Of a DNA stretch of 64,000 nt, positions 22,133 to 34,414 are shown piece after piece (the first letter of the stretch is position 1; each line of letters starts with the position of its first letter). A program made the position numbers and the translations under genes. Source of the DNA: Calliopum simillimum (lineage: Eukaryota > Arthropoda > Insecta > Diptera > Lauxaniidae); contig OX638370.1 of NCBI GenBank assembly GCA_951812925.1, positions 28,015,964 through 28,079,963 on the forward strand, given 5' to 3'. Below the pieces are notes generated by a model. The model saw nothing but the letters and a program-made list of their open reading frames with translations. It was not told the origin of the DNA and did not search any database.

Positions 22133-22245
22133 TCATATCTCTGAAACTATTTAACACAGGTGAATAAGATTTGAACCTTGTTCACTTCGCTTTACTTAAA
22201 ATCAAATCTTACTCACCTGTGCATAATAGTTTCAGAGATTTATTT
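22133..22245. repeat. Imperfect hairpin
   Basis: CTCTGAAACTATTTAACACA at about 22138 and the following GGTGAATAAGATTTGA pair with the complement at about 22203-22240, giving arms of about 36 bp around a loop of about 30 bases. No element termini were identified. Confidence 0.75.
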
Positions 22246-22315
22246 GGTTTTTGTAGAACGAAGGGGATTGGCCCTGCCCGTTTTTAATAGAAATTTTTTC
22301 ACCCAGTGCCAGTTT

Positions 22316-22360
22316 TATATCGACGGCTTATATTCAATACCCTCTATCTACAAAAATACA
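22316..22360. repeat. Inverted repeat partner of 24172-24217
   Basis: TATCGACGGCTTATATTCAA followed by TACCCTCTATCTAC is the reverse complement of a segment at about 24180-24215. The related GTAGATAGAGGATATTG also occurs at about 22506 and 24014. These mark copies of one dispersed repeat in both orientations around 22.2-24.4 kb. Confidence 0.7.
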
Positions 22361-22944
22361 AGTTTTCAGGAGAGCAAAAAAACTGTTTTATTCGCTATTT
22401 TTTATAGTGTTTATCAAACGAAGTACTACGATATTAATTAAAAAGAGCCACTAGATCCTTCAAATAAAAAAATTTCAAAAAACCTTAGTCATTCGCCTTA
22501 TTATAGCAGATAGAGGATATTGCAATTCAAATATAATATAAAATGCGTGTTCAAACAAGCAGATAGTGCCTATTGCACAATAATAAAAACCATTTATTTT
22601 ATGAATTATTTATTAATTGATGGTTTTTTAGCAAAAGAAAACTCAAAATAGGTTAGGCGCCTGGCGGACTTGAGAATGCAAATAAGCCGAAACCTGAGCT
22701 CAGATTATTATAGGTCCTTATTTTTCATAGCCGTTTATTTTGAACTTTGATATGCTTATTATGAATCTAAACTTGGTTTTTTTTCTATCATGTAAGGATC
22801 CTGAGTTATTCTTGCTTATAGCTTGCTATATAGCTCTAAGTAGGCCTCAAAACAGTGATTTTTGGACTTCTAAGAAAAGATAACTCAGAATTTTTACATG
22901 ATAAAAAAAATCATAGTTTAGATGCGTAATAAGGAAATCCCAGT

Positions 22945-23265
22945 TAGTGATGAGCAAAATTAGTCTTGGTCTTCATTCTCGGTTTTGGTCTCGGTATTAG
23001 ACCAAGACGCTGATATCATTGCTAGTCCAAGACTTCTGTGGTCTTTTCCTTGCTCAGGAATATCATCAAGACCAAGACTGCTTTTTAGTCTTACGAATTT
23101 ATAGTTAATAGGTGTGTCACACCCGTTTCAAGCATTAAATCATATCTCAATTCGAAATTTGGCATCTTTGAGACCAAACTTAATGACCAAGACACAATAT
23201 GCAAGAACAAGACCAAGACCAAGACTGCTATGATCTTGGTCTTGGTCTTAGTTTGCCCACCACTA
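22945..23265. mobile_element. hAT-like MITE (AAGACC family), intact copy
   Basis: A 321-bp element starting TAGTGATGAGCAAAATTAG and ending TTTGCCCACCACTA. It is flanked by a perfect 8-bp duplication ATCCCAGT at 22937-22944 and 23266-23273. The body contains TAGTTAATAGGTGTGTCACA, CTCAATTCGAAATTTGGCAT and scattered AAGACC units. Terminus and 8-bp duplication fit the hAT superfamily; with no coding sequence it must depend on a transposase elsewhere. Confidence 0.88.
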
Positions 23266-23489
23266 ATCCCAGTCCACCATAAACTGCTATAAAAAACTAA
23301 GGCGCAAGACTATAGTAGGCCTGTGCGGGGAGTAGGGACTAAAGACCCTTGCTTCTGGGTACATCTACTTTCTAGTAACTTGGGGTACTTTTTATAAAAA
23401 TCTGAGCCCAAATTTCAGTTCTCATGTTTCGCATTCAAAAGTCCGTCTGGATACCGCTCTAATACCCAGTTTCTTTTGACTCGTATATA

Positions 23490-23756
23490 CAATTGAGGAG
23501 TGGCCGTACCAAAGGGCCTAAGTACCATTTCGAGGCAAAAGTAATCTCATACATACTATGTGCCATAATAATAAGTTATTTGACTGGCATAATTTTTTAA
23601 CATAATGCCATCAATTCCACGCCATCGAGTCAATTTTTCGTGAAAACAGAAAACAATTATTATCATTTCTAACAAAATGTCACCCGATTCATATTATGAC
23701 ACAACTTTTGTCTCGACATTGTACCTAGGCCCTTTGGTGCGAACACTCCTCAATTG
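23490..23756. mobile_element. TA-flanked MITE with 65-bp inverted termini
   Basis: CAATTGAGGAGTG at the left and its inverse at the right are bounded by TA dinucleotides (23488-23489 and 23757-23758). The arms extend through ACCAAAGGGCCTA[AG]GTAC for about 65 bp. TA flanks and size (267 bp) fit a Tc1/mariner-type MITE. No coding capacity. Confidence 0.75.
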
Positions 23757-24171
23757 TATTAATTTTCAAATCAAGTTTAACCGATCACGCCCATTTTTAA
23801 TCCCAGATAGCCTAGTAATATTGTTTTCATCTGTACCAAATTTCATGCGTCTAGCCTTATCTGTTTGTTTACAAGGCTATCAAGGTTCAACATACAATAC
23901 TGAAAAATTTATTTTCGATATTTGGAGCCGATTGACGACCGTTTGTCACGACTTTGTATATAACGGCCATCCAATAAATATAATAAAATGAAAAATCTTT
24001 CATTTTTCATATGTAGATAGAGGATATTGCATTTCACAAAATCAATTGCTGTAGATAGTGAATTTCTTTAAATGGAAAAAAGTAGCTCTGGAAGCAAATT
24101 TTTCGTGTGGAATTAATATCGTAGATGCCATTTGTCTCAATGAAGGTTTTACCATCAAAAACTAATTTTCG

Positions 24172-24217
24172 TGAAAATTGTAGATAGAGGGTATTGAATA
24201 TAAGCCGTCGATATGTA
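24172..24217. repeat. Inverted repeat partner of 22316-22360
   Basis: Contains GTAGATAGAGGGTATTGAAT, the complement of the segment at 22316-22360. The following 24217-24360 has GGGGGCGTGCCATCGCCCAT and a GTACCAAAT-type stretch typical of old fly repeats. Confidence 0.7.
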
Positions 24218-24429
24218 CCAAATCCCATTTCCTTGAGTCAAATATTCGACGAATTTGGTCAGGAGGGGGCGTGCCATCGCCCATTTTTTTATTGGATGCT
24301 GTTTACTGAAATATTTTTCATATAAGTACGTACCAAATATCATTCACGAAGTGTCGAAAAGTTTCAAAAATAGGCCTAATATTTTCCGTTCGTGACCGTT
24401 CGTTGAGTTGATAAAATCATGTCCATCTC

Positions 24430-25432
24430 TCTGTCTGTGGAGGCCCCTCTACCCCCATGTATTTTGGGCCTGAATATGACAATAAAAATCGATCTAGTGC
24501 CCCCTACTTGCCCCCTTGAGGGTCGAAATTCCCCTTGGTATAAACATTCGAAAATTTGTGTATTTGTTAGGTTTTTGGGTGCGCTGTAATCAAAGAGAAT
24601 TATAAAAAGTTATTTTAGCCACAAAGTCACCCCCTTGCACCCCTTTATAACCGCAAAGAGGGCGTTGAAAGTTCATTTTTTATGAAACTTGTTGTTCCAA
24701 GGTCATCATAAAATCACGCAACAAACAGTTTTCTAATACACTTAACCCATTATGTCCTGTCTTTATGGGTCTTTTGGCCCCTTTTCCAAAAACTGGGATA
24801 AAATGGGTTAATGTGTTCTACAAAAATATTCTACTAAAAATTTCACTAGGAGTCGCTTGAGACAAAATATGCTCAAAATCTAAGAATATTCCGTCAAAAA
24901 ATTTATTAAAATAGAATACATGAGGAACACAAAAAATTTCGTCGATAACCTTTTAGGCATTATTCGTAAGTTTTAAGCATTTTTTGTCTTTCGTGACTCC
25001 TAGTGAAATTTTTTGTAGAATATTTTTGTAGAACACATTAACCAATTTTATCCCAGTTTTTGGAAAAAGGGGTCTTTTCGAACATGCAAACAGGATAAAA
25101 TGGGTTAAGATATTATAGAATATTGTTTTTTGCTTGGTTTTATGATGATTTTAAAACAACAAGTTTTATGAAAACACTGAAAAACCATAAAATTGCTAAA
25201 ATTTTTAATTTTCATAAAAAATTAACTTTCAACCCCCTTTGGGCGGTTATAGGGGGATGCTAGGGGGTGACTTTGTGGCTGAAATAATTTTTTATAATTC
25301 TCTTTGACTACATCGCACCCAAAAACCTTACAAATACACAAATTTCCGAATGTTTATATCAAGGGGAATTTCGACCCACAAGGGAGGGAAGTAGGGGCGC
25401 TAGCGTGCAAATGGCGTTAAAGGGGTCTCCAC
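24430..25432. mobile_element. Palindromic element, about 1 kb
   Basis: GTGGAGGCCCCTCTA at about 24438 is the inverse of the sequence ending CTCCAC at about 25432. The arms, each about 400-450 bp, pair through GTCGAAATTCCCCTTG, CACAAAGTCACCCCCT and ACTGGGATAAAATGGGTTAA, with a short loop near 24900-24980. A possible TCTGTC direct repeat flanks it, but the left side is low complexity, so the target duplication is uncertain. Non-coding; classification unknown. Confidence 0.75.
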
Positions 25433-25439
25433 TCTGTCA

Positions 25440-27555
25440 TAAACCCTTTTTTTTGTGCCTCTGCAATCATAGAGTATTTTTGGGTTAGTTTTAAGTTTAT
25501 TTATGTATACGTTATTCTTTTGAAGTAAATACGAGACGTATGCTCCAATTATTTAGATTTCTTTGTATGGAATTATGAAAGGAAATAATTTTTTTTTTTT
25601 GCTTCAATTAATTAAAAACTTTCAAATCAAATTTGCAAAAGAGCAGCCATAACTGTGTCAGCAAAAAAAACGAAAAATAAAAAAAATTTTTAAAAAATTG
25701 CAAAGGACCATTCAAACAGCTACAAAAAATGACATTCCACCTAAAACTAAATTCAGCGCAACCAAAGCGTGAAACAGCATTACATGAAAGTAAAGAAAAC
25801 CAGTCGAAATTTTACGAAAAAGCCGCTGAAAATAATATTTATATGGTATATGCTATAACAACAAAATATCCTTGTTATATTGCTCTGGCACTCAATTGAC
25901 TTGCGTTGATTTTTCTAAAGAAATTTCCTTAAAAAAAAAAATAGGCACAAATTTTTTTTTTTTTTTTTTCGTTTTTTTAATTTAATGTTCTTGTTGTTCT
26001 CTATTATAATATGAAACAACCCAATTTAAAAATTTATAGCCTATTTTATTGCTTTTTATTCTTTTGCTTTTTTTAATATACGTCTCAAAGGAATAGTCCT
26101 TTAACAACAAAAAAGAAACAAAAATATAAAAAATAAAAATAACCAGCTAAAAAACTTGTGAATATTAAAATGAATAAATATTTGCAGTTGTGTACAATGA
26201 ATTGTTTCCTTTTCCTTCTTTTTATATATTTGTGTATTATCCTTATACAAAAAACATACAACTCGATTACGCATTGGCAAAAGAGACGTAGAGTAAAATG
26301 GAAAAATTTTTTTAATAAATTGAATTGAAAGTCAAATTTTTGTAGCATACATATTTGGTTGAAGTAAATTTGCTGCGAGTCTGGCTGAATTTAATCAAAA
26401 GAATGCGGGGTATCATGTAAAGTGTGATGTATAAATAGATTATCCACAATGTGTTCTTTTTTTTTTTTTTTTTTTGACTGTGTAAGGATAATATTCTTTA
26501 ATGTATTTCCATTGTGGATTGAGATAATTCATGAGTTTTGGTTTAATATTGTGACATGGCCTGACAAAACCATACTTAACTTGTCAAAGTAAAATTTTCA
26601 GTACAGACGAAAATATCTATGACTTTTAGTCAAAAATTTATGTTTTGTGCTTTCTTGTAACAAACGCTACCTAGATACTTAAAGATGAACTTCAAGATGT
26701 TTAATCTACTCCAATTGAAATTTACAAGTAAAGAGCTCTTACTCGTATTGGTTAATTTTTCTGGCGGTGGATAAATTTGGTTAAATATCTGAACCTTGGT
26801 GTGTACAAATAATACGAGTATTGAATGATAGATAGAAAGCATTTTTGTTTCATACCATTAAACAAGTGTTTTCCTAAGAGCTCTTAAAGCAAAGTTCTTA
26901 ATTTGCATGAACAATTTTTTCTAAAATAAATAACAAAAAAACAACAACATTAATATTCTTATATTCACAAGCATAGTTTTGGCTACAATCAAAGTTCTCG
27001 AGCAGAAAGTTTATCCAAAAAACTCATGGCAAAAGTTCTTTAGTTTGCTGGCTTAATGAAAAAAGGACACAATGGGGCAAAAAAAAAATACAATTTTCAG
27101 CTTCCAATAGCAAAGAGCGAAAGCGAAGGACAAAAGAGAATTATGCTGCCAAGTTTTGTCGAAAAATGTTCCCCCACACAAACAATGAAAATGAATGACA
27201 AATAAATCTTAAGCGAAAAACTTTTTTTTTTCAACTTTTTACTCGCTTGCGAATGAACAAATTAATCCAACTAATTAGTTAAATTGTCAACGACAGCACA
27301 AGTTTTGGCTGGCACATGGGGTACGTATCTTTAATTTTGCATTCTTTATTTGTAACTGGAGCAGAACGCCTACCTTTGCAATTTCCAATGAAAGATTTAT
27401 ATGAAATTAGGAAAATTGCAATTGCAAGTTTTTTTTAATTGGAAGAATAACACTTGAAAGTGGGAACTGTGAACCATTGTTTTGGTAAACAAGAAACCGA
27501 TTAAGCAGAAAGGATGTGTCCTATTGAAAAAAAATGTATTTCACGCTTTCTAACT
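25440..27555. other. No gene seen; AT-rich
   Basis: Long AT-rich tract with poly-T and poly-A runs (about 25953-25969 and 26457-26475). Short lysine- and phenylalanine-rich frames are compositional. No shared repeat noticed; possibly unique host sequence. Confidence 0.45.
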
Positions 27556-27746
27556 TATGCGTGTTCACGTTCGCAGAAAATGCAGTAGAGGTTTAATAAG
27601 AAAATTGATTCATCCATAATATTAAAATGTTACTCATACGACATGTTGTACAATATTAAATGGCAAATTGTTTTAAAATGGCTATAACTTTTGCAAATAC
27701 TATGATAAATTCTGCATTTTTTCATAATTTAATAGATGAAGCTATG
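27556..27746 (+). repeat. Direct flank repeat, left copy
   Basis: About 190 bp, including AAATGTTACTCATACGACAT and AAAATGGCTATAACTTTTGC, is repeated in the same orientation at about 29006-29193. The two copies bracket the 19-bp satellite block. Confidence 0.85.
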
Positions 27747-28990
27747 GACTTCAAGTTTTTAAACATTTTTCGGGTTTTTGAACATATTTTGACTTTTGAA
27801 CTTTTTCGACTTTATAATTATAAACATTTTTGAGAATTTTTTGGCTTTATGATTATTTTTCGAGTTTTCGAACATTTTTAGACTTTTTGAATATCTATCG
27901 ATTGCTTGAACATTTTTCGAGTGTTTAAAATTTTTTTTGAGGTTTTGAACATTTTTAGACTTTTTGAAAATTTTTCGACTGCTTGAATTTTTTTCGTGTT
28001 TTTGAACGTTTTTCAACACATTTGATAGTTTCAAGTTTTTGAAAATTTTTCGAGTTTTTGATTATTTTTCGAGGTTTTGAACATTTTTAGACTTTTTGAA
28101 CATTTTTTAACATTTTTTGATAACTTCATGTTTTTGATAATTTTTAGACTTTTTGAACATTTTTCGAGTTTGCGAACATTTTTGATAATATCAAGTTTTT
28201 GAACATTTTTCGAGTTTTTGATTATTTTTCGAGGTTTTGAACATTTTTAGACTTTTTGAACATTTTTCGACTATTTGAACATTTTTCAGATTTTTGAACG
28301 TTTTTTAACTTTTTTGATAAATTCATGTTTTTGATAATTTTTAGACTTTTTGAACATTTTTCGACGATTTTTCGAGTTTTCGAACATTTTTGATGGTTTC
28401 AAGTTTTTGAACATTTTTAAACTTTTTGAACATTTTTCGACTATTTGAACATTTTTCGTCAATTTGAACATTTTTTAACATTTATTGATAACTTCATGTT
28501 TTTGATAATTTTTAGACCTTTTGAACATTTTTCGACGATTTATCGAGTTTTCGAACATTTTTGATAATTTCAAGTTTTTGAACATTTTTCGAGCTTTTGA
28601 TTATTTTTCGAGATTTCGAACATTTTCAGACTTTTTGAAAATTTTTCGACTAGTTGGACATTTTCAACATAACTTCATGTTTTTGATCATTTTTAAACTT
28701 TTTGAACATTTTTCGGCGATTTTTCGAGTTTTTGAACATTTTTGATTGTTTCAAGTTTTTGAACATTCTTCGAGTTTTTGATTATTTTTCGTGGTTGTGA
28801 ACATTTTTAGACTTTCTGAACATTTTTCGACTATTTGAACACTTTTCGGGCTTTCGAATATATATAGACTTTTTAAAGATTTTTCGATTATTTGAAAAAT
28901 TTTCAAGTATTTGAAATTTTTTGAGGTTTTGAACATTTTCAGACTTTTTGAACATTTTTCAACATTTTTGATAAATTCAAGTATTTGAAA
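27745..28990. repeat. 19-bp AT-rich satellite, block 1
   Basis: Degenerate tandem copies of ACTTTTTGAACATTTTTCG and relatives (…TTTTTCGAGTTTTTGAACATT) fill the interval, with a higher-order pattern that includes TTTTTGATAACTTCAAGTTT. Open frames on either strand (rich in KNVQ or F and I) follow the repeat and are not genes. Confidence 0.9.
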
Positions 28991-29005
28991 ATTTTTTTTG
29001 TTTCG

Positions 29006-29193
29006 TGTTCACGATCGCAGAAAGTGCAGAAAAAGTTTAATAAGAATATTAATTCTTCTACGTTATTTAAATGTTACTCATACGACATGTTTTACATTAT
29101 TATATGGCAAGTTGTTTTAAAATGGCTATAACTCTTGCAAATACTATGATAAATTGTCTGTTTTTTCATCATTTAAAAGATAAAACTATGGAT
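29006..29193 (+). repeat. Direct flank repeat, right copy
   Basis: Second copy of 27556-27746, sharing AAATGTTACTCATACGACAT and AAAATGGCTATAACTCTTGC with scattered differences. Confidence 0.85.
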
Positions 29194-30440
29194 CCTCAGA
29201 AAAAATAGGATCTCTATAGATCAGCCACTGGTTCACGTAAGCCCTATACCAATTTATAATAAAGTTTATGATAAAAGCAAAACTTTATCTATAAAGATTT
29301 TTATCTTACCAAGAACTTCAATAAATATGCAACATATAAATTTTATACAAAAAGACTCTAAAACGCTCTAACCAAAATTTTTAAATTTATGTTAGCCACT
29401 TTAACCCACTTAGTTTAGTTGCCTTATGCTTTTGCCTTTGTTTCCAGAGTATCCCCACTTATTCTTTTTGGCAATTTTGTTTTTTTTTTCTTTTTTGGTG
29501 ACATGAAAAATGGCTTTAATGCGAGGTAACTTGTACAAACATGTTCGAACACCAATTTTTTTTCTTTCAGCCATGTTGTTTTTGCAACTCACGGCGACAT
29601 AGCGTTAGCAATATGGCAACCATGTTGGTGGCCTCCTTTACTTTAGTAGTTGGGCTCGAGAAACTTTTTTTCCATTTTTTTTTTTTTCTATGCCGCACAT
29701 TTTTTTCTCATGCTTCAAAATTTATTACTTTCATTTGACCGGCACATTTTTTCCCAGAAGCTTTGCTCTTTCTCAATTTTTGTTACTGGTTTCGTTTAAG
29801 GATGGTTATCATGATAAAATGTTCTTCGTTTTAAAGCAATTTGGCTGAAATTGGAAAATTTGTCATTGGGAAATGATTTTTTGGGCGAGAAAAAAGGAAA
29901 GGAAAAATTTGTGGTCATTTTTGTGTTCGATATTTAAATTTTTTTGATCCTTTTTTAGTGAGGTTAATATGTATGTATTAGTAAAGCGTGTCTTTTTAGT
30001 GAATAGTTTTTCTTTTATCTTTTGGTAGTTGAGTTTTGCACTTTAATGTGTAGATTATGCATAGCTGCCAATAGATGGAGTGGTTTTTGTTTTAAAAATT
30101 TACATACATTTACTTAGATTATACTTTGGTTAACCAAGATAGTGAGAACAATGCACAAAGCTTACAATCTTACTTGAGTGCCTGGAAGTGTGTGAACTTA
30201 ATGCTACTTTCTCAATACTCAGAAGATCCTGTTATAATTTATAATTTGAATTTCGCGAATTAAGAAGTCAGAAGTATTGTTGTTTATTTGTGACAATACC
30301 CCAGGGAAAAAACGCTTTAGCTTCTTATTCAGCCAAACCTTCTTGAACTCCGTAATAATACCTGTGCTTTCTTTTAAACATTGCACATTCAAGAATCCAA
30401 GCGTTATGAAGCTTACCGTAGCCTTTGAACAAATCAGAGC
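29194..30440. other. No gene seen
   Basis: AT-rich spacer between the two satellite blocks. Short open frames, for example at 29541-29738 and 30277-30474, have no domain. Confidence 0.45.
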
Positions 30441-31560
30441 TGTGCAGAGATTTGAACATTTTTCGTGTTTTTAAATTTCTTTCGAATTTTAAAACATTTT
30501 CGATAATTTTTCGTCATTTTGATAACTTCAAGTTTTTGAAAACTTTTTGGGTTTTGAACATATTTCCACTTTTTCCGACTTCATAACTATAAACATTTTT
30601 GAACTATTTGAAAATTTTTCGACTTTTTGAAATTTTTCGAGGCTTAGAACATTTTTAGACTTTTTGAACATTTTTCGACTATTTGAACATTTTTCGAGTT
30701 TGCTAACATTTTTGATAACTTAAAGTTTTTGAACATTTTGGAGTATTTGATTTATTTTTGAGGTTTTGATTATTTTTTAGTCTTTTTGAACAAATTTCGA
30801 CCATTTGAACATTTTTTGACTAATTAAACATTTGTAGAGTTTGATTAATTTTCGAGGTTTTGAACATTTTTAATCTTTTTGAAAATTTTTCGACTATTAA
30901 CATGTTTCGACTTTTCTACTGCAAGTATTTAAAAATTTTTCGAGTTTTTGATTATTTTTCGAAGTTTTGAACATTTTTAGACTTTTTGAACTTTTTTAGA
31001 CTTTTTGAACTTTTTTCGACTATTTGAACATTTTTTGAATATTTGAAAATTTTCGAGTTTTCTAAAATTTTTGATGACTCAAGATTTTGAACATTTTTCG
31101 AGTTTTGATTATTTTCGAGGTTTTGAACGTTTTTAGTCTTTTTGAACATTTTTAAATAATTTCCGAGTTTTTGATTAATTTTTGAAGCTTAGAACATTTT
31201 TAGTCTCTTTGACTATTTTTCGACTATTTGAACATTTTTAGACTTTTTGAGCATTTTTCTACTATTTGAACATGTCTCGAGTTTTCGAACATTTGCGACT
31301 TTTCTACTTCAAGCATTTGAAATTTTTTCGAGTTTTTGATTGTTTTTAGAACATTTTTCGAGTTTTCGAACATTTTGTAACATTTTTGATAACTTCAAAT
31401 TTTGAACATTTTTCGAGTTTTTGAACATTTTTAGTCTTTTTGAAGAGTTTTTGATTAATTTTCGATGTTTTGGACATTTTTAGTCTTTTTAAAAATTTTT
31501 CGAGTTTTCGAACATTTTTCGACTTTTTAAAAATTTTTCACTTTTTTTGTATGTGTGAAA
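30441..31560. repeat. 19-bp AT-rich satellite, block 2
   Basis: Same unit family as 27745-28990 (GACTTTTTGAACATTTTTCG and variants) in the same orientation, more diverged. No copy of the 190-bp flanking repeat was found beside this block. Confidence 0.88.
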
Positions 31561-31800
31561 AAGAATTGATCTAATTGTATTAAAGATTTATATTAAAAAT
31601 AATTCTACACAATTTTAGTTAGAAGCATCTAGCACTGAAAAAAAATAACACGTATGTAACTTTATTTTTTTGAGTCATGTTACATAGTGTGAAGGCTTGG
31701 AGATTTATTTGGTTGAACTTGTAGATCATCATCAATTTTGTAAATTTACTTTATTTTGCTAGTTTTAAATTAAATTTAGATGATTATTTATGTATACCAC
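31561..31800. other. No gene seen
   Basis: Short AT-rich spacer. Confidence 0.4.
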
Positions 31801-32101
31801 GTTTCCACCGGAGAGTTATGAGGTGATTCACGGCAGTTTCGCGATCTAACTTTAAATCACTTGATTCACCATTTAAAATAAATTTATTTCTGAAAAGATT
31901 TATTTTGAATCTTCGTATAAATCCCAACAGGATTTAGGCTATTTGCGATCGAGTGTCACTCCTTAAATTTGACAATTGGCATTATATGTCATTAAAAAAA
32001 ACTATATGGAAGATAAATATTAAGAAGAAGCGAAAAAACGGCTTTTATTTTCCCGCTTATGACATATACTGTCAAAAATAAATCTCTTTCGACCGGTGGA
32101 A
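31801..32101. mobile_element. Candidate MITE with TTCCACCGG ends
   Basis: TTTCCACCGGAGAG at 31800 and the inverse CGACCGGTGGAAG at about 32088-32100 form short imperfect terminal inverted repeats about 300 bp apart. No clear target duplication. The interior is non-coding. Confidence 0.4.
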
Positions 32102-34412
32102 GTGAATAGGTTTGAACGTTTAGATCTATAAATCTCGCCACAGCTAAGTTTCTGGTGGAAAAGTAGTATTATATTTTGCTTATTGTTTTTTTTGCTTTCC
32201 TTCAGCTGTCAAAATCAAATGGAAAGTACCACTTTTTACCATATATTGGAAAAATGCCAGATTATTGAACAAACAGATTCAGGTTTAATGAAAAATTTTA
32301 CCTTTGTCAGTTTTCCATTGTTTCGATATAAAACCGTCAAGGATAATGAACTTTCTTTAATGTAATGAGGTTTTTCCTAAGAACGTGTTAATGCCATGAA
32401 AACCTCGTAAGCTCGTAATGATGTCTAAATCAATACGAACTCTGGCAGTCTTACGAGTTTACGAGGTTTTCGAAACTTTTCCACGTTTTAAGGAATACCC
32501 TTAATGTCTTTTGAAGCCTTTTCACTATATCTTATCACAAAATTTTAGTGTCATTTCCTACGCACTTACCACTTAAAATAACTAACAGTAGAAATAAGTA
32601 CAATGGCAGTTCCATTAAACATTGAAATTTTTAAAGAAACTTAAACTGCCCTAGCAAACACTTAGCCCCCCCCATAACGCCACACACACATCGCATCACA
32701 TCATAGATCTCAGAGGCAAGTGTCAAAAGTAAAAAAGGCCAGATAAGACAGCAAACGCTCTCTTGTCACAACTTTGCATATTTTTTGACATAAATTTGCA
32801 CCATGTTGAATTATGACAAACATATATTTCTACAGCTGCAGAGTCTTGGCATAAGTATCATATGAGGTCTTGGTCTTCTTCTTCTTCTACTGCATTTTAT
32901 TATTCATTGAAATAAATTGCAGCATCATATTTTATGTCAAATATTTGCAAAGTCATAGAAAAAATAGAGGAGAATTACATACAATATGTAGGTATGTAGA
33001 TTAAAAAAAAAAGAAAAGTTTTGCAAAATTTAAATGTCAAAAAAATGGTAGAAAAAAAAATCTCGAAATCTTGTTGATTGATTCGTTCGTTCGTACGTTA
33101 CGTTGCAAGAAGAAAAGTGTTGAATTTTTAAGTCGCTACATGTAGATGAGAGGCGCAGGAAGTGGGAGAGAACTTTCTATAGTATGTTTGCAACATTGAC
33201 ATACTGGCACGAGGGAACAAATCGTATAAGTGCATGGCAGACATTAGAATATGCATGAATGTTTTTCACATTTTGACTTATAGATATTTATCTGGTAGAT
33301 GTTATCTCTGCTCTAAGGTTTTTCGTCGTGAGAATATTTAAATATTTGTTGAGCTTCAACTGCTTGTAAGCTTACGATATTTGTATTTACTTAAAAAAAC
33401 TTTTATTCAAGCAGATTTTATAATTGGGTTTTTAAATAAGCCAAAAACAAATACAAATGTTTTACCAAGAGAAATTTGGCTCAAGATGTTGTTTTCTAAC
33501 TGAATTTTTTTATTTGAAGTTCTAGAAAAAAAACTTGGTTATTATGAAAAATGTTAGAGATGTCTTTTGTAAGGCATCTCTCATGTTTGTTTTAATAACA
33601 TTGAGATCTGAAAAATTTGTTGTAATAACACAGGCACACAAAATAAAATAACAGGAATGAACTTTGACTATACATGCATATGTGCCCTTATACTATGTTA
33701 CATCGAGGACTTAGCCATGATGAGATCAACGTATCTCATCGTTTGCATCGGCCCACAGTGGCAGATTGTGGTCATAAATAGGTGAAATTTGAAAGTGCTA
33801 TAGATTTTAAAATTTTTTCGGCAATCATCAGATAATACTTTGAGACGAAAAAAGAACTATGTAAAAAGTTTAAAATTTTCTTTGGGGTTAGTAACACGGT
33901 TGACTCAAAGTTGAACTCTAACCAGCAAAAATGATGTAAGAAACTTTTCATATTAGCAACTGTTGGAAAAAAACGCTTGTAGCCGTATCTACTAATGTAC
34001 ATACATTCGCATTTCACCGCTGTGTGTCGTCTCACAATAACAAATCATAATTTATGCAGAAATTGAGAATGCACATTAGAACGCGCAGCAAGCGAAGATG
34101 TGTGAATCGCATAAGCCAGGCGCCTATGTAGCGTAACTTTTTCATTGATGAAAGCTACTAAAATTTTTCTTCAAGAAAAGATTGCGCAGATTTTGGGGAA
34201 CAATTCTGGGTAAAAATTTTGATTATACTTTTGGGATGGTATAGCTTTAATATCTATTTGTTTATTAAAAAGTGCATTGTTTGTAAGAAATTTTAAAAAT
34301 TTTTATGAAATCTTTATTTTATCCAAATGTTGAATAATTTTTAGTTCTACCACAAAAATTTCATAAATTTTCGTTCAATATTTACGGAGAAATCGCAATT
34401 TAAAAAGAGACG
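32102..34412. other. No gene seen; one hairpin
   Basis: At 32397-32478 the sequence GAAAACCTCGTAAGCTCGTAA pairs with its complement about 35 bases on (21-bp arms). A C-rich run (GCCCCCCCCATAACGCCACA) lies at about 32665. The frame at 32183-32365 and others have no recognisable domain. The rest is AT-rich. Confidence 0.45.
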
Positions 34413-34414
34413 TA

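Noticed and set aside
27759..28936. KNVQ- and Phe-rich open frames on both strands as small proteins
   Set aside because: They mirror the 19-bp satellite unit and are interrupted whenever a unit changes length.
33772..34035. Minus-strand 87-codon frame
   Set aside because: No motif, AT-rich codons and no splice or conservation evidence.
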